Below are positions 6,333-6,359 of a DNA stretch of 6,359 nucleotides, piece by piece. The notes beneath the pieces were generated by a model. That model did no database searches, was not told the DNA's origin, and saw nothing but the letters and a program-made list of their open reading frames with translations. The DNA lies in NCBI GenBank assembly GCA_019347795.1, contig JAHWKS010000356.1:1-6359 (forward strand), written 5' to 3'. Position numbers and translations under genes: made by a program. How positions within the stretch are numbered: position 1 is the stretch's first letter; each line of letters opens with the position of its first letter. Source of the DNA: Planctomycetota bacterium. GTDB lineage: Bacteria; Planctomycetota; Planctomycetia; Pirellulales; Pirellulaceae.

Positions 6333-6359
6333 CGACAGGCAGGTTGAGATGAGCGGTGG

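Overview
The window is a high-GC bacterial chromosome segment with five genes. Both the style of the genes and the GspI/GspJ/GspK-like (PilV/W/X-like) pseudopilin cassette suggest a planctomycete or relative. That placement is inferred from general resemblance: no rRNA or other phylogenetic marker is present. No mobile element, tRNA, rRNA or CRISPR array was seen.

Left part, plus strand (2-1231): the 3' two thirds of a gamma-glutamyltransferase (ggt). The whole catalytic small subunit is present, and the N-terminus lies outside the window. It faces the next operon tail to tail across about 240 bp (1232-1471), which hold one short hairpin and no clear gene.

Middle, minus strand (4457 down to 1472): three tightly overlapping genes for prepilin-type proteins. 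In order of transcription they are a GspI/PilV/MshD-like, a GspJ/PilW/MshO-like and a large GspK/PilX/MshP-like protein. They overlap by 4 bp at both junctions (GTGA, ATGA). Together they look like the minor-pseudopilin tip complex of a type II secretion or type IV pilus-like system. The major pilin, ATPase, platform protein and secretin are not in view.

Right part, minus strand (6332 down to 4651): an ABC-2/NatA-type ABC transporter ATPase overlaps nadC (quinolinate phosphoribosyltransferase, NAD biosynthesis) by an ATGA junction. A strong Shine-Dalgarno sequence fixes the nadC start. The 193-bp gap between nadC and the pseudopilin genes holds a GC-rich hairpin followed by a T-tract. It reads as an intrinsic terminator for the nadC operon and sits almost on the start codon of the first pseudopilin gene. 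The promoter arrangement of the pseudopilin operon is therefore the most puzzling local feature.

Nothing in the window amounts to a clearly new system. The most interesting items are the terminator abutting the pseudopilin start and the large, largely unassigned ectodomain of the GspK/PilX-like protein.
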